From Nakamurella leprariae (GTDB taxonomy: Bacteria; Actinomycetota; Actinomycetes; Mycobacteriales; Nakamurellaceae), in NCBI RefSeq assembly GCF_016918035.1, contig NZ_JAERWK010000016.1, positions 124,001 through 188,000 of the forward strand: a stretch of 64,000 bases of DNA. Reading direction: 5' to 3'. The translations under genes and the position numbers were made by a program. The notes beneath the pieces are model-generated. The model made no database searches. It worked only from the letters and a program-made list of their open reading frames with translations, and was not told the DNA's origin. Below, piece by piece: positions 41,833-52,220 of this stretch. Positions within the stretch are counted from its first letter, which is position 1, and each line of letters starts with the position of its first letter.

Positions 41833-43185
41833 TCAGCCGGCCGCGCGACCCCGGGGGACGGGCCGTCGTCGGGATCGGCCACCGTCGCCGCGCACCGCCC
41901 CGCCGAGCATCGACGCGGCCAACTCGGTCAGCGACCGCCGAAGCGGCGACGACGGCGCGGCCTCCACCAGCCCGATCCCCGCCCGCCAGGCCCGGTCGGT
42001 GGCGTCCCGGTCCTCGGGCAGCCGAGCCGCGACCCGGACGCCGGCGAACCGGTGCAGGGCCTCGACCGCGTCGTCGGTGCGCGCCGCTGTCGGACGGCAC
42101 CGGTTCAGCACCACCCGCAGCGAACCGCCGGGCACCGCCTCCCGCAGTTCGGCCAGACCGCGGACCAGACGCTCCATCCCGGCCGGGTCGGCCGACCCCA
42201 CCACGACGATCTCGTCGGCGGCCGTGAGCGCGGCCAGCGTCGCCCCGTTCCGACGGGGCGCAAGCGTGTCGAAGCTCAGTTCCGGGTCGTCCTCGAGGCA
42301 GAACCCGCAGTCGAGGACCGTCAGATCGGCGAGCTGACGACACCCGTCGAGCACCACCGGCATGGTCGACGGCCGCAGCTCGGGCCATCGGTCGGCCCGC
42401 GAGATGCCGGTCAACAGGCGGAGTTCCGGCGTCAGCTGCCAGCACAGGCCGACCAGGCCGGCCAGGTCGAGGCGGCCGTTGGCGGCCAGCCGGCAGGCGC
42501 CGGCCAACCCGGGCGACTCGTCGAGCAGGCCGAAGGCACTGGCCTGCACGCCGCCGTACACATCGGCATCGACCAGCACGGTGCGCGCGCCGGCCTCGGC
42601 CGCGGCTCCCGCCAGGCCGGATGCCACCGTGCTCCGGCCCGGGGCGCCCGCCGGTCCCCACACCGCAACCACCCGCCCGGACCGCGGAGTCGGACCGGCT
42701 GCCCCGTCCGCCGACCCGGCGTCGGACCCGACGGTCGACGCCCCGCCCGTCGCGGGGTCGAGCATCCGGTCCGACACCTGCGCCCCGCCCGTACCCGGCT
42801 GCTCGCCCCGGGCCGCCAACCGTTGTCGGTCGCGTTCGCGCAGCAGGATGGTCACCAGGTCGGCGCCGTCCTGGTCGTCCGGGACCACTGCGGCGATCCC
42901 GATACGCTGCAGCCGAACGGCGATGCGGTCGTCGGCCGCGGACCGGACCGCGACCACGGCGACCCCGAGCCGGTGCAGCTCGTCCACCACTTCGGAATCC
43001 AGTCGCCGCAGGTCTGCGGCGACCGCCGCGACCGCGATCTGACCGGTGCTGGCCACAGCCAGCAGGTCGGCCACATCGACGCACCGACGCACCACCGTCA
43101 GCGGGGTGGCGCCCCGGTCGAGCGCACCGACCAGGGCGCTCTCCCACGATTGCCCGGAGCCGGCCGTGGCCAGGCCGGCAGTCAC
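41833..43185 (-). CDS. CpaE/MinD-like P-loop ATPase
   Basis: In this 450-residue protein residues ~30-115 form a receiver-like alpha/beta domain; residues ~170-430 form a MinD/ParA fold: VVAVWGPAGAPGRSTVASGLAGAAAEAGARTVLVDADVYGG, LTVLDCGFCLEDDPE, EIVVVGSADPAGMERLVRGLAEL. The deviant Walker A usually ends G-K-[ST]; here it is G-R-S (Arg184), so ATP hydrolysis may be impaired. CpaE/TadZ proteins localise pilus machinery, and the SAF gene just upstream (4-base overlap) resembles CpaB, but no pilin, secretin or TadA gene is in the window. Confidence 0.85.
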   Translation of the reverse strand: MTAGLATAGSGQSWESALVGALDRGATPLTVVRRCVDVADLLAVASTGQIAVAAVAADLRRLDSEVVDELHRLGVAVVAVRSAADDRIAVRLQRIGIAAVVPDDQDGADLVTILLRERDRQRLAARGEQPGTGGAQVSDRMLDPATGGASTVGSDAGSADGAAGPTPRSGRVVAVWGPAGAPGRSTVASGLAGAAAEAGARTVLVDADVYGGVQASAFGLLDESPGLAGACRLAANGRLDLAGLVGLCWQLTPELRLLTGISRADRWPELRPSTMPVVLDGCRQLADLTVLDCGFCLEDDPELSFDTLAPRRNGATLAALTAADEIVVVGSADPAGMERLVRGLAELREAVPGGSLRVVLNRCRPTAARTDDAVEALHRFAGVRVAARLPEDRDATDRAWRAGIGLVEAAPSSPLRRSLTELAASMLGGAVRGDGGRSRRRPVPRGRAAG

Positions 43186-43883
43186 GCGGCGTCCTGCACC
43201 AGGGCCAGGATGGGCTCGCCACCCGGCAGCGTGCGGATGAGTGCGTCGGCCGGGTCCGGCGGCAGCAGCACGGCGACCTGGTACCGGTTCGACGTGGCCG
43301 CGGACAGACCACCGGCGGACGGGGCCGACACCGACTGCACCGACACCGCCGACTGCACCAGTTCGGTCTCGGCCGGGTCGCCCGGCGTCTGGCCGCCACG
43401 GGTCAGGTACAGATCGACCACCGACCCGTGGGTGACACCGGGGGGCATCCGGTCGGGGCTCACCGCGACGACCACCACCCTGCCCTCTGGAGCGCGGCCC
43501 AGGTCCGCCGCAGCCAGCAGCTCACCCGCGCGCAGCGGACGGGACACCGGTCGTCCCACCGGCGGTGCCGTGGCCGCGGTCAGGTACCGCGGACCCACGC
43601 TCCCCAGGTTCACGTCGACCTGGACGAGGTCGTCGGCCTGCAACACCGTGCCCTCGGCCAGGTCGCGGTCGATCGACCACACCGCCACCGTGCGATTGCT
43701 GGCCCCGATCACCTGTGCCCCCACGACCACGGCCGTCACCACCAGCACCAGGCCGACGATCACGCGGGCGTTCAACCACCGGGGTCGGGACAGGCGGCGC
43801 GGTCGTGGCGAGTCCGGCGACGCGATCGGCTCCGGTGCCGACGCCACATCACCGGGGCCGTCGGGTCGACGGTTCCGAGCCAC
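43182..43883 (-). CDS. SAF-domain membrane protein (CpaB/RcpC-like)
   Basis: The GTG at 43883 has AGGAGG 7 bases upstream and gives 233 residues. A single TM helix (about 36-55; VIVGLVLVVTAVVVGAQVIG) is followed by a SAF domain (VWSIDRDLAEGTVLQADDLVQVDVNLG ... GRPVSRPLRAGELLAAADLG) and a beta-rich extracytoplasmic part (VVVVAVSPDRMPPGVTHGSVVDLYLTRGG). SAF proteins of the CpaB/FlgA type bind peptidoglycan or assist appendage assembly. Co-translated with the CpaE-like gene. Divergent from the HTH gene with its leader ORF. Confidence 0.87.
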   Translation of the reverse strand: MARNRRPDGPGDVASAPEPIASPDSPRPRRLSRPRWLNARVIVGLVLVVTAVVVGAQVIGASNRTVAVWSIDRDLAEGTVLQADDLVQVDVNLGSVGPRYLTAATAPPVGRPVSRPLRAGELLAAADLGRAPEGRVVVVAVSPDRMPPGVTHGSVVDLYLTRGGQTPGDPAETELVQSAVSVQSVSAPSAGGLSAATSNRYQVAVLLPPDPADALIRTLPGGEPILALVQDAA

Positions 43884-44178
43884 TGGTCCCTCCTCAGGGT
43901 CCTTCTCGTCCCAACCGCACCGGGCGCGCCGACACCGGCTCCCGGGCGGGACGCGGCGGTGCGAGGCCCGGTCCGGTCCGCGCGAGGTGTGGACAACCCG
44001 ACGTCGGCCCATCCGACATGCCAGACTGTGTTCGCGGCAAATTACCCCAATTCACCGGTTCCTGGTCCGACGAGGGCCAACTGATACCCTTTCGTGTGCC
44101 AGCACCATTCGGCCCGACGGGGTCGGCGGTCCTGCGATGCCTCGTCCGCGGCCGGGCGGGACCCATCAGGAGGACACC

Positions 44179-44223
44179 GTGACGCCCGCCCACCGACGCT
44201 CCGAGGGGACCGACCAGCGATGA
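44179..44223 (+). CDS. 14-codon leader ORF coupled to the HTH gene
   Basis: A GTG at 44179 is preceded by a perfect AGGAGG (44168-44173) at 5-base spacing, the best ribosome binding site in this neighbourhood. It opens a 14-codon ORF (VTPAHRRSEGTDQR) whose TGA (44221-44223) overlaps the ATG of the HTH gene at 44220. The HTH gene has no comparable site of its own, so its translation probably depends on this leader. Confidence 0.5.
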   Translation: MTPAHRRSEGTDQR

Positions 44224-44456
44224 CCAACGAGCGATTCCTGACCCTCACCGACGTCGCGGAGATCCTGAACATCTCCATGTCGCAGACCTACGCCCTGGTG
44301 CGCAGCGGCGAACTGATGGGTATCCAGATCGGTGGCCGCAACCAGTGGCGGGTGGAGCGGTCCAAGCTGGAGGACTACATCGAAGCGGCCTATCGGCGCG
44401 CCGCCCAAGCGATCAACGACCTGCCCGCCGAGATGCCGTCCGAGCTGCGCTCGTGA
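44220..44456 (+). CDS. Excisionase/AlpA-type helix-turn-helix protein
   Basis: The 78-residue protein is almost entirely one winged HTH of the MerR-like excisionase class: FLTLTDVAEILNISMSQTYALVRSGELMGIQIGGRNQWRVERSKLEDYIEAAYRRA. The short, sharply defined domain recalls the developmental regulator BldC, though the sequence is distinct. No phage genes are nearby, so it is more likely a housekeeping regulator than an excisionase. It sits between the divergent SAF/CpaE-like operon and the LysM/Rv3235 genes, which are candidate targets. Start ATG overlaps the leader ORF stop. Confidence 0.9.
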   Translation: MTNERFLTLTDVAEILNISMSQTYALVRSGELMGIQIGGRNQWRVERSKLEDYIEAAYRRAAQAINDLPAEMPSELRS

Positions 44457-44467
44457 CCCCGACGGTG

Positions 44468-44492
44468 ATCATCGCGTGGTCCTCGCGACGAT
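44468..44492. terminator. Weak hairpin between the HTH gene and a convergent gene
   Basis: ATCATCGCG and CGCGACGAT form a 9-bp stem with one mismatch and a 7-base loop, 11 bases after the HTH stop and before the 3' end of the minus-strand gene at 44513. Confidence 0.4.
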
Positions 44493-44512
44493 CGACCCGA
44501 CGGTCGTGATGG

Positions 44513-45091
44513 TCAACCCCAGGGGCTGATCTGGACCGCGACCAGCGCCGCCAGTGGCACCAGCACCGTCCCCCGCACCGACCCGGCCCGTCGCGGTTCC
44601 CATTCGGGATGGGTTGCCAGCTCGAGGAAGTCGGCGCCCACCCGGTCGATGGTGCCACCGACCTGGGCGGCGTCGTCGACTCTGGCCGGGTCCGCGCCGG
44701 CCAGCGCGAGGGCCACGGGCGACCGATCGCGGGCCAGCCCGCGCAGCACCATCCGGAGCGTCCAGCGACGCGCCACGACTCCCATGGGCGGCGCCGTCGA
44801 CCGGCCGACGCCGGCGATCGAGGTGATGGCGCCGAGTGCGACCAGTCGGTCCCGTCGCCCCGACTCGGTCAGCGTCAGCCAGTCCGGACCGACGGCATCG
44901 AGCACCCCGGTCAGCACCGGCCCGAGGGTGCGGACGCGCAACGGCGTCCCGATGGCGGGCACCAGTCGCGCGGTCAGCTCGACGTCGGCGAACGCGGCCC
45001 GGGCCCGCGGCGCGATCTCCGCGTCAACGTCCGCGTCAGCCAGCCGCTCGAACTGCGACTCGAGGTCGGCGAACAGCTGCTCCCAGCGCAT
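44513..45091 (-). CDS. Conserved hypothetical protein
   Basis: The 192-residue protein is not recognised by name. It opens MRWEQLFADLESQFERLADADVDAEIAPRAR, a helical segment, followed by a beta-rich part (GTPLRVRTLGPVLTGVLDAVGPDWLTLTESG) resembling small-barrel folds, and ends RGTVLVPLAALVAVQISPWG. I recall similar actinobacterial proteins of unknown function. No membrane segment or catalytic motif is evident. The ATG at 45091 is preferred over an upstream GTG-type start since residues before it are not protein-like. Divergent from the LysM gene across 89 bases. Confidence 0.75.
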   Translation of the reverse strand: MRWEQLFADLESQFERLADADVDAEIAPRARAAFADVELTARLVPAIGTPLRVRTLGPVLTGVLDAVGPDWLTLTESGRRDRLVALGAITSIAGVGRSTAPPMGVVARRWTLRMVLRGLARDRSPVALALAGADPARVDDAAQVGGTIDRVGADFLELATHPEWEPRRAGSVRGTVLVPLAALVAVQISPWG

Positions 45092-45144
45092 CGGGTCACT
45101 GTGCCCGCGAGCGGAGCGGTTGTCCACCGCGTCTCGGGCGCACG

Positions 45145-45173
45145 TTGACAGCAACACTCGGACATCATTGACT
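45145..45173 (+). promoter_or_regulatory. Promoter of the LysM-protein gene
   Basis: A perfect -35 TTGACA (45145-45150), a 17-base spacer and TTGACT (45168-45173) as -10 stand 7 bases before the ATG at 45181. There is no ribosome binding site, so this is a leaderless promoter with near-ideal geometry. Confidence 0.6.
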
Positions 45174-45180
45174 CTCAACC

Positions 45181-46245
45181 ATGTCAAACGGCATCAAACG
45201 CAGCGCTGTGCGGTCACGGTTCGTTGAGGCGCCACTTCACGGCCGGTCGCGCCGCGCGCCGGTCTCCGTCGCGGACGTGGTCGGGTGGGCCGCCTTGGCA
45301 CTGCCGGCCGTCACCGCGCTGGTGCTGCCCACGCCCTGGGCGGCGACCGCCGCCATCTCGAGCGGTCCGGCCCAGCGACCGGTCACCGGACGGATCGACG
45401 ACCTGCTGGTGGCCGCGTGCGCCTGGCTGATCTGGGCGTTGCTGCTCTGGTCGGCCGTGGTGCTGGTGCTGGCGGTGCTGGGCCGGCTCCCCGGTGCGCT
45501 CGGTGCGGGAGCACGGGCGCTGGCCGCCCGGATCGCCCCGGCCGTGGTCCGGCGATCGGTGGGCGCGGTGATCGGAGCCGGCCTGCTGACCTCGGTGGTC
45601 ACCGGCTGCGCGGATGGTCCCGCGTCCGCTGCGCCGCTCACCCAGGCCGGGACGTCGCCGACCACCGCGGTCGGTGTCATGGACGCGCGAGCGGATCCGT
45701 CGGTGCCGGCGCCCGCGGGCGCACCCGCCACCCCCGCCGAGCAGGGCGAGGGAGGCGCGCCTGACGCCGGACCGACGGAACACCGCCAGGCCCTGTCCTG
45801 GACGGGTGCGCCGGCGTCCCGGGACGGGGCACCCGGCGGACCGCTGCCGGTGACCGCGCTGGACTGGCCGACCACCCCGAACCCGGCCCCGGGCGCGACA
45901 CACGCAGCCGCACCGGGACCGGCACGTGAGTCCGAGCCGCCGGCCCCGGTCGCCGACCCGGCACCCACACCGGCCACCGCTGCCGCGGACGAGGCGGGTG
46001 CGCCACCGGTCCAGACCATCATGGTCGTCACCGTCCAGCCCGGCGACTCGCTCTGGGAGCTGGCGCGCAGCCAGCTGCCGGCCGATGTCCCGGCGTCCGA
46101 GGTCGACCGGCTCTGGCACGGGTGGTACCAGGCGAACCGGGCGACGATCGGCGACGACCCGGACCTCATCCGTCCGGGACAGCGACTGATCCTGGAACTG
46201 CCGGTCCCGGTGCAGCTCTCGGCGCCGCAGGGAGATCAGCGATGA
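45181..46245 (+). CDS. LysM-domain membrane protein
   Basis: The 354-residue protein has two or three hydrophobic segments (about 30-60, 75-100, 125-145), a long Pro/Ala/Thr-rich disordered region (about 150-280), and a C-terminal LysM-like domain (VTVQPGDSLWELARSQLP ... WYQANRATIGDDPDLIRPGQRLIL). LysM binds GlcNAc chains of peptidoglycan, so the protein probably spans from membrane to wall. It is translationally coupled to the Rv3235-family gene by ATGA overlap and lies next to secA. The ATG start is fixed by the leaderless promoter. Confidence 0.88.
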   Translation: MSNGIKRSAVRSRFVEAPLHGRSRRAPVSVADVVGWAALALPAVTALVLPTPWAATAAISSGPAQRPVTGRIDDLLVAACAWLIWALLLWSAVVLVLAVLGRLPGALGAGARALAARIAPAVVRRSVGAVIGAGLLTSVVTGCADGPASAAPLTQAGTSPTTAVGVMDARADPSVPAPAGAPATPAEQGEGGAPDAGPTEHRQALSWTGAPASRDGAPGGPLPVTALDWPTTPNPAPGATHAAAPGPARESEPPAPVADPAPTPATAAADEAGAPPVQTIMVVTVQPGDSLWELARSQLPADVPASEVDRLWHGWYQANRATIGDDPDLIRPGQRLILELPVPVQLSAPQGDQR

Positions 46246-46952
46246 GCGCCGCGATCGAGTGCTGCCCCACCGTGACCGGTCTGCTGGCATCGGCGCGGAC
46301 CGCCACCGCGGTGGACGCTCGGCGGCGGCCGGTCCTGCGGCCGGCCCCCGAGTCGGCGCCGCCGTTCGACGACGAACGGATCGCCACGCTGCGGGTCTCG
46401 GCGCTGCGCGGCGCGGGCGGGCCCGGCACGCCGCCGCCGCCGACGGCGATCGCCGCGGCTCCGGTGGAGTCCGGTCCGCGGGCGCCGCTCCGTCCGTCGG
46501 CCACCACCGGGCTGCGGCCGACGCCGGCGGGCCGGTCCGCGGCGGTCTTCGCCCGGGCCGTCGTCGAGGTGGTGTCCGGACGCCGTCCGGCCACGCAGTT
46601 GCGGGTGCACTGCGCACCCACGGTCTTCGCCGCGCTGTGCGATCACCCGATGGCCCAGCCCGAGGCGCAGGTCGACGCCCGCGCCATGGCCCACCCGCGC
46701 GCGGTCCGCAGCGGTGGCCCGGTGCTGCCGACCGGTCCGGGCACCAGCACCCGTTCCCCGGCCGGCCCGCGTCGTCCGGTGACCATGACACCGGCACTGC
46801 CGCACCTGATGTCGGTGCACACCGGTGAACCGTCCGACGGCGTCGCCGAGGTGTGCGCCGTCTACCGGCGCGCCCAGCGGGTCCGGATGCTGGCCTTCCG
46901 GTTGGAGGCAGCGGACGGCCGGTGGCGGATCACCGCTCTGCAGTTCGGGTGA
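46242..46952 (+). CDS. Rv3235-family protein
   Basis: The 236-residue protein has a disordered Pro/Ala/Arg-rich N-terminal two-thirds with a short conserved helix around residues 105-135 (AAVFARAVVEVVSGRRPATQLRVHCAPTVFAAL) and a conserved C-terminal strand pair (VYRRAQRVRMLAFRLEAADGRWRITALQFG). This matches my memory of the actinobacterial Rv3235 family, always near secA, of unknown function; the C-terminal part resembles a small cystatin/NTF2-like sheet. It overlaps the LysM gene by 4 bases and converges with secA. Confidence 0.82.
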   Translation: MSAAIECCPTVTGLLASARTATAVDARRRPVLRPAPESAPPFDDERIATLRVSALRGAGGPGTPPPPTAIAAAPVESGPRAPLRPSATTGLRPTPAGRSAAVFARAVVEVVSGRRPATQLRVHCAPTVFAALCDHPMAQPEAQVDARAMAHPRAVRSGGPVLPTGPGTSTRSPAGPRRPVTMTPALPHLMSVHTGEPSDGVAEVCAVYRRAQRVRMLAFRLEAADGRWRITALQFG

Positions 46953-46998
46953 GCCCGCAGTCCGGGTCCGGCACCGGCCGACAGTGGATCGGAGAGGG

Positions 46999-49998
<3,000 letters not shown>

Positions 49999-50299
49999 CA
50001 GCGTTCACCCTTGCCACGTCGATCGGTCCGCCGGTGCCCGTCGCGGGTCCCGGCGAGCGGGTCCGGGCGCCGCGACGCCCGGTTCGCCGCGCCAGCAGGC
50101 ACGGCGGTGCCCATGGTAGGCGCAGCGCAAGTCGGGTCCCTGTTGCCCGCGCTCGGCCGGGTGGGTGGGAGCCCGGTCGGTCGGCGATCACCGACGCGCC
50201 GCGGCCCCCGGGACCTGAGTCCCGAGGGCCGCACGCCTGGGCGGTCACCGCCGGTCGGCCGCGCTCACCCGCAGGGCGCCGGGCCGGCCGGCCGGACCG
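49999..50299. other. Region between hpf and secA: hpf terminator and secA promoter
   Basis: Going in the direction of transcription (minus strand) this 301-base stretch holds a very strong hairpin (50232-50201), then TACCAT (50118-50113), a good -10 with an expected transcript start near 50106, a leader of about 107 bases and AAGGG before the secA GTG. No ORF is supported. Confidence 0.6.
50201..50232 (-). terminator. Strong hairpin terminator downstream of hpf
   Basis: GCGGCCC pairs with GGGCCGC and, inside one C/A mismatch, CGGGAC pairs with GTCCCG around a CTGA loop: 13 bp in all, beginning 68 bases past the hpf stop. It likely ends the transcript that reads hpf and insulates secA. Confidence 0.7.
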
Positions 50300-50998
50300 T
50301 CACTCGTCGGTCGACTGCGAGCCGTTCAGCCGCAGCAGGCCGTAGTCGAAACCCTTCCGGCGGTACACCACCGAGCACATGCCGGTGTCGACGTCCTTGA
50401 ACAGGTAGAAGTCGTGCCCGACCAGCTCCATCTGGAACAGGGCCTGGTCGACGGTGATCGGGTCGCCCGGGTGGTCCTTGATCCGCACGATCCGACCGGA
50501 ATCGCCGTCGGCGCCGTACCGGTGCGACAACTCGTCCTCGGGACTGAGCTCCTCGGCCGTCTCGCCAGCCGGGTCGGGGTCGACGATCTCCGGGGCCAGG
50601 GTGGCCACACCACCGGACGCGCCCCCGGCGGCCAGCGCCTCGACCTCCCCCACGCCGCCCGGACCGGCCACCGCGACGAGCGGGGTGCGGTCACTGGAAC
50701 GACGACGGCGGTCGTGCGCCCGGCGCAGCTGCGCGTCGAGCTTGTCGACCGCGAGATCGACCGCGGCCTGGAACGACTCGGTGCTCGCCTCTGCGCGCAT
50801 CACCGGTCCACGACCGACCATCGTCAACTGCACCCGTTGACAGTTCTTGGACTGCCGTCGGTTCGTCTCGTGGGAGAGCTCGACCTCGACCCGGATGATC
50901 TTCGAGTCGTACTTCTCGACCCGGGTCAGCTTCTCCTCGACGTGGGTGCGGAAGTGGTCCGGGACCTCGACATTGCGCCCGGTGACGACGATCTCCAC
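50300..50998 (-). CDS. hpf: Ribosome hibernation promoting factor, long form
   Basis: The 232-residue long-form HPF has an N-terminal S30AE domain (MEIVVTGRNVEVPDHFRTHVEEKLTRVEKYD ... VDLAVDKLDAQLRRAHDRR), a variable Gly/Ala/Glu linker (about 100-165), and the C-terminal dimerisation domain (IVRIKDHPGDPITVDQALFQMELVGHDFYLFKDVDTGMCSVVYRRKGFDYGLL). It binds stationary-phase 30S subunits and pairs 70S into 100S dimers. The GTG start has AGGAGG at ideal distance. Between comF and secA as in mycobacteria. Confidence 0.97.
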   Translation of the reverse strand: MEIVVTGRNVEVPDHFRTHVEEKLTRVEKYDSKIIRVEVELSHETNRRQSKNCQRVQLTMVGRGPVMRAEASTESFQAAVDLAVDKLDAQLRRAHDRRRRSSDRTPLVAVAGPGGVGEVEALAAGGASGGVATLAPEIVDPDPAGETAEELSPEDELSHRYGADGDSGRIVRIKDHPGDPITVDQALFQMELVGHDFYLFKDVDTGMCSVVYRRKGFDYGLLRLNGSQSTDE

Positions 50999-51280
50999 AT
51001 GTCCTCCTCTGATCGCGGCAGGTGCGGCAGCTCGGCCCGGAACACCTCGATCCGAGGTGGCCGGGCCGACTGCGTCGGCACAGCCGGCGGATCAGATCGG
51101 GGCGGTTCCGCGGGACGGCCGCGAGAACGTGTCATCGAACGTACCCCGGGATCGGGGTCGGCCACCAAGTCCAGTTGACCCATCGCGATCCGATGATCTC
51201 GATGGGTGACCGGATGGCGGCATCGGTGATCGCGGTCCGCGAACCCGTGGCGCACAGAGCCCGGTACCGGGCGTCATCCG

Positions 51281-52093
51281 TCACCGCACCGGGTGCAGGG
51301 CGGCGGACGCCGCGGTGACCGTGAGCCACACCGTGATCGTGCGATCCGCGGCCAGCATCGCGCGCTGGGCGGCCAGCACGGTGGCTCCGGTGGTCAGCAC
51401 GTCGTCGATCACGACCACGGTCTCGCCCGGAGGCGGACGACCGGCCGCCCGCACCCGGACCCTCCCGGTCAGGTTGGCCAGTCGATCAGCCGCCCCCAGT
51501 CCGACGGAGTCCGCCGCACCCGCCGCGGTGACCAGACACCGGGCCACGCCACAGGGGCGGCCGGTGGCGGCCAACCGGCGTGCGGTGACCCGGGTCATGG
51601 CGGTGACCGGATCACCGCCGCGACGCCGGGCCGCGACCGCTCGGCCCGGGGCCGGCACGAGCCACAACCCGCCCGAGTCCCCGGCGGCGTCCCCGGCCGG
51701 GTCTCCAGCCGCACCGTTCGGCACCACCGCGACCGCCAGCAGGTGGCGCACCGCCTCGGCCAGCGCCCGCCCGAGCGGCGCCGCCAAGTCCCGCCGGTTC
51801 CGTTCCTTGGCGGCCAGCACGGCCTGCCGGGCCGGGCCGGCGTAGGCGGTGAGGGCGTAGCCGACCGGCAGGGGCACGCCCGCCGCGGCGTCGAGCACGG
51901 TGTCGGAGAAGCGGACCGTCCGGGGCCGTCCCCGCAGCGTCCGGTCACACCCGGCGCACCACGGCTCCGGTCCACCGCAGCCCGGGCACGCCCGCGGCAG
52001 CGCGAGGTCGGCCAGCTCCCCCCGCCAGGCGCGCAGCTCGCGCCGCAGCCGTGCGGCACGCGGGGTGCCGATGTCCGGTCGCAGTTCCGTCAT
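51281..52093 (-). CDS. comF: ComF-family phosphoribosyltransferase-like protein
   Basis: The 270-residue protein has an N-terminal zinc-ribbon (CPGCGGPEPWCAGC), YALTAYAGPARQAVLAAKERNRRDLA and the PRPP-binding motif VVVIDDVLTTGATVLAAQRAM. ComF is needed for DNA uptake in Bacillus and Haemophilus; in actinomycetes its role is unknown. A low-complexity Gly/Asp/Ala insertion (about 128-140) is unusual. It lies downstream of lpqB after 127 bases, which carry no feature I can name, and so may be co-transcribed with mtrAB-lpqB. Confidence 0.92.
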   Translation of the reverse strand: MTELRPDIGTPRAARLRRELRAWRGELADLALPRACPGCGGPEPWCAGCDRTLRGRPRTVRFSDTVLDAAAGVPLPVGYALTAYAGPARQAVLAAKERNRRDLAAPLGRALAEAVRHLLAVAVVPNGAAGDPAGDAAGDSGGLWLVPAPGRAVAARRRGGDPVTAMTRVTARRLAATGRPCGVARCLVTAAGAADSVGLGAADRLANLTGRVRVRAAGRPPPGETVVVIDDVLTTGATVLAAQRAMLAADRTITVWLTVTAASAALHPVR

Positions 52094-52220
52094 GCGCCCC
52101 AGCCTGGACCGGACCGGTGGCGGCCGTACGGCCGGCGGCCGGGCCCTGTGGACAACCCGGGCATGGGGATGCGTGCACCGCAGGACGCCGACCCGGCATC
52201 AGCCCGAGGGAGCGACGGCG

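Noticed and set aside
41833-43883. Tad/Flp pilus locus
   Set aside because: Only CpaB- and CpaE-like genes are present; no TadA, TadB/C, pilin or prepilin peptidase gene adjoins them.
44220-44456. Prophage excisionase or integrated element
   Set aside because: No integrase, att duplication or tRNA end is nearby; flanks are core actinobacterial genes.
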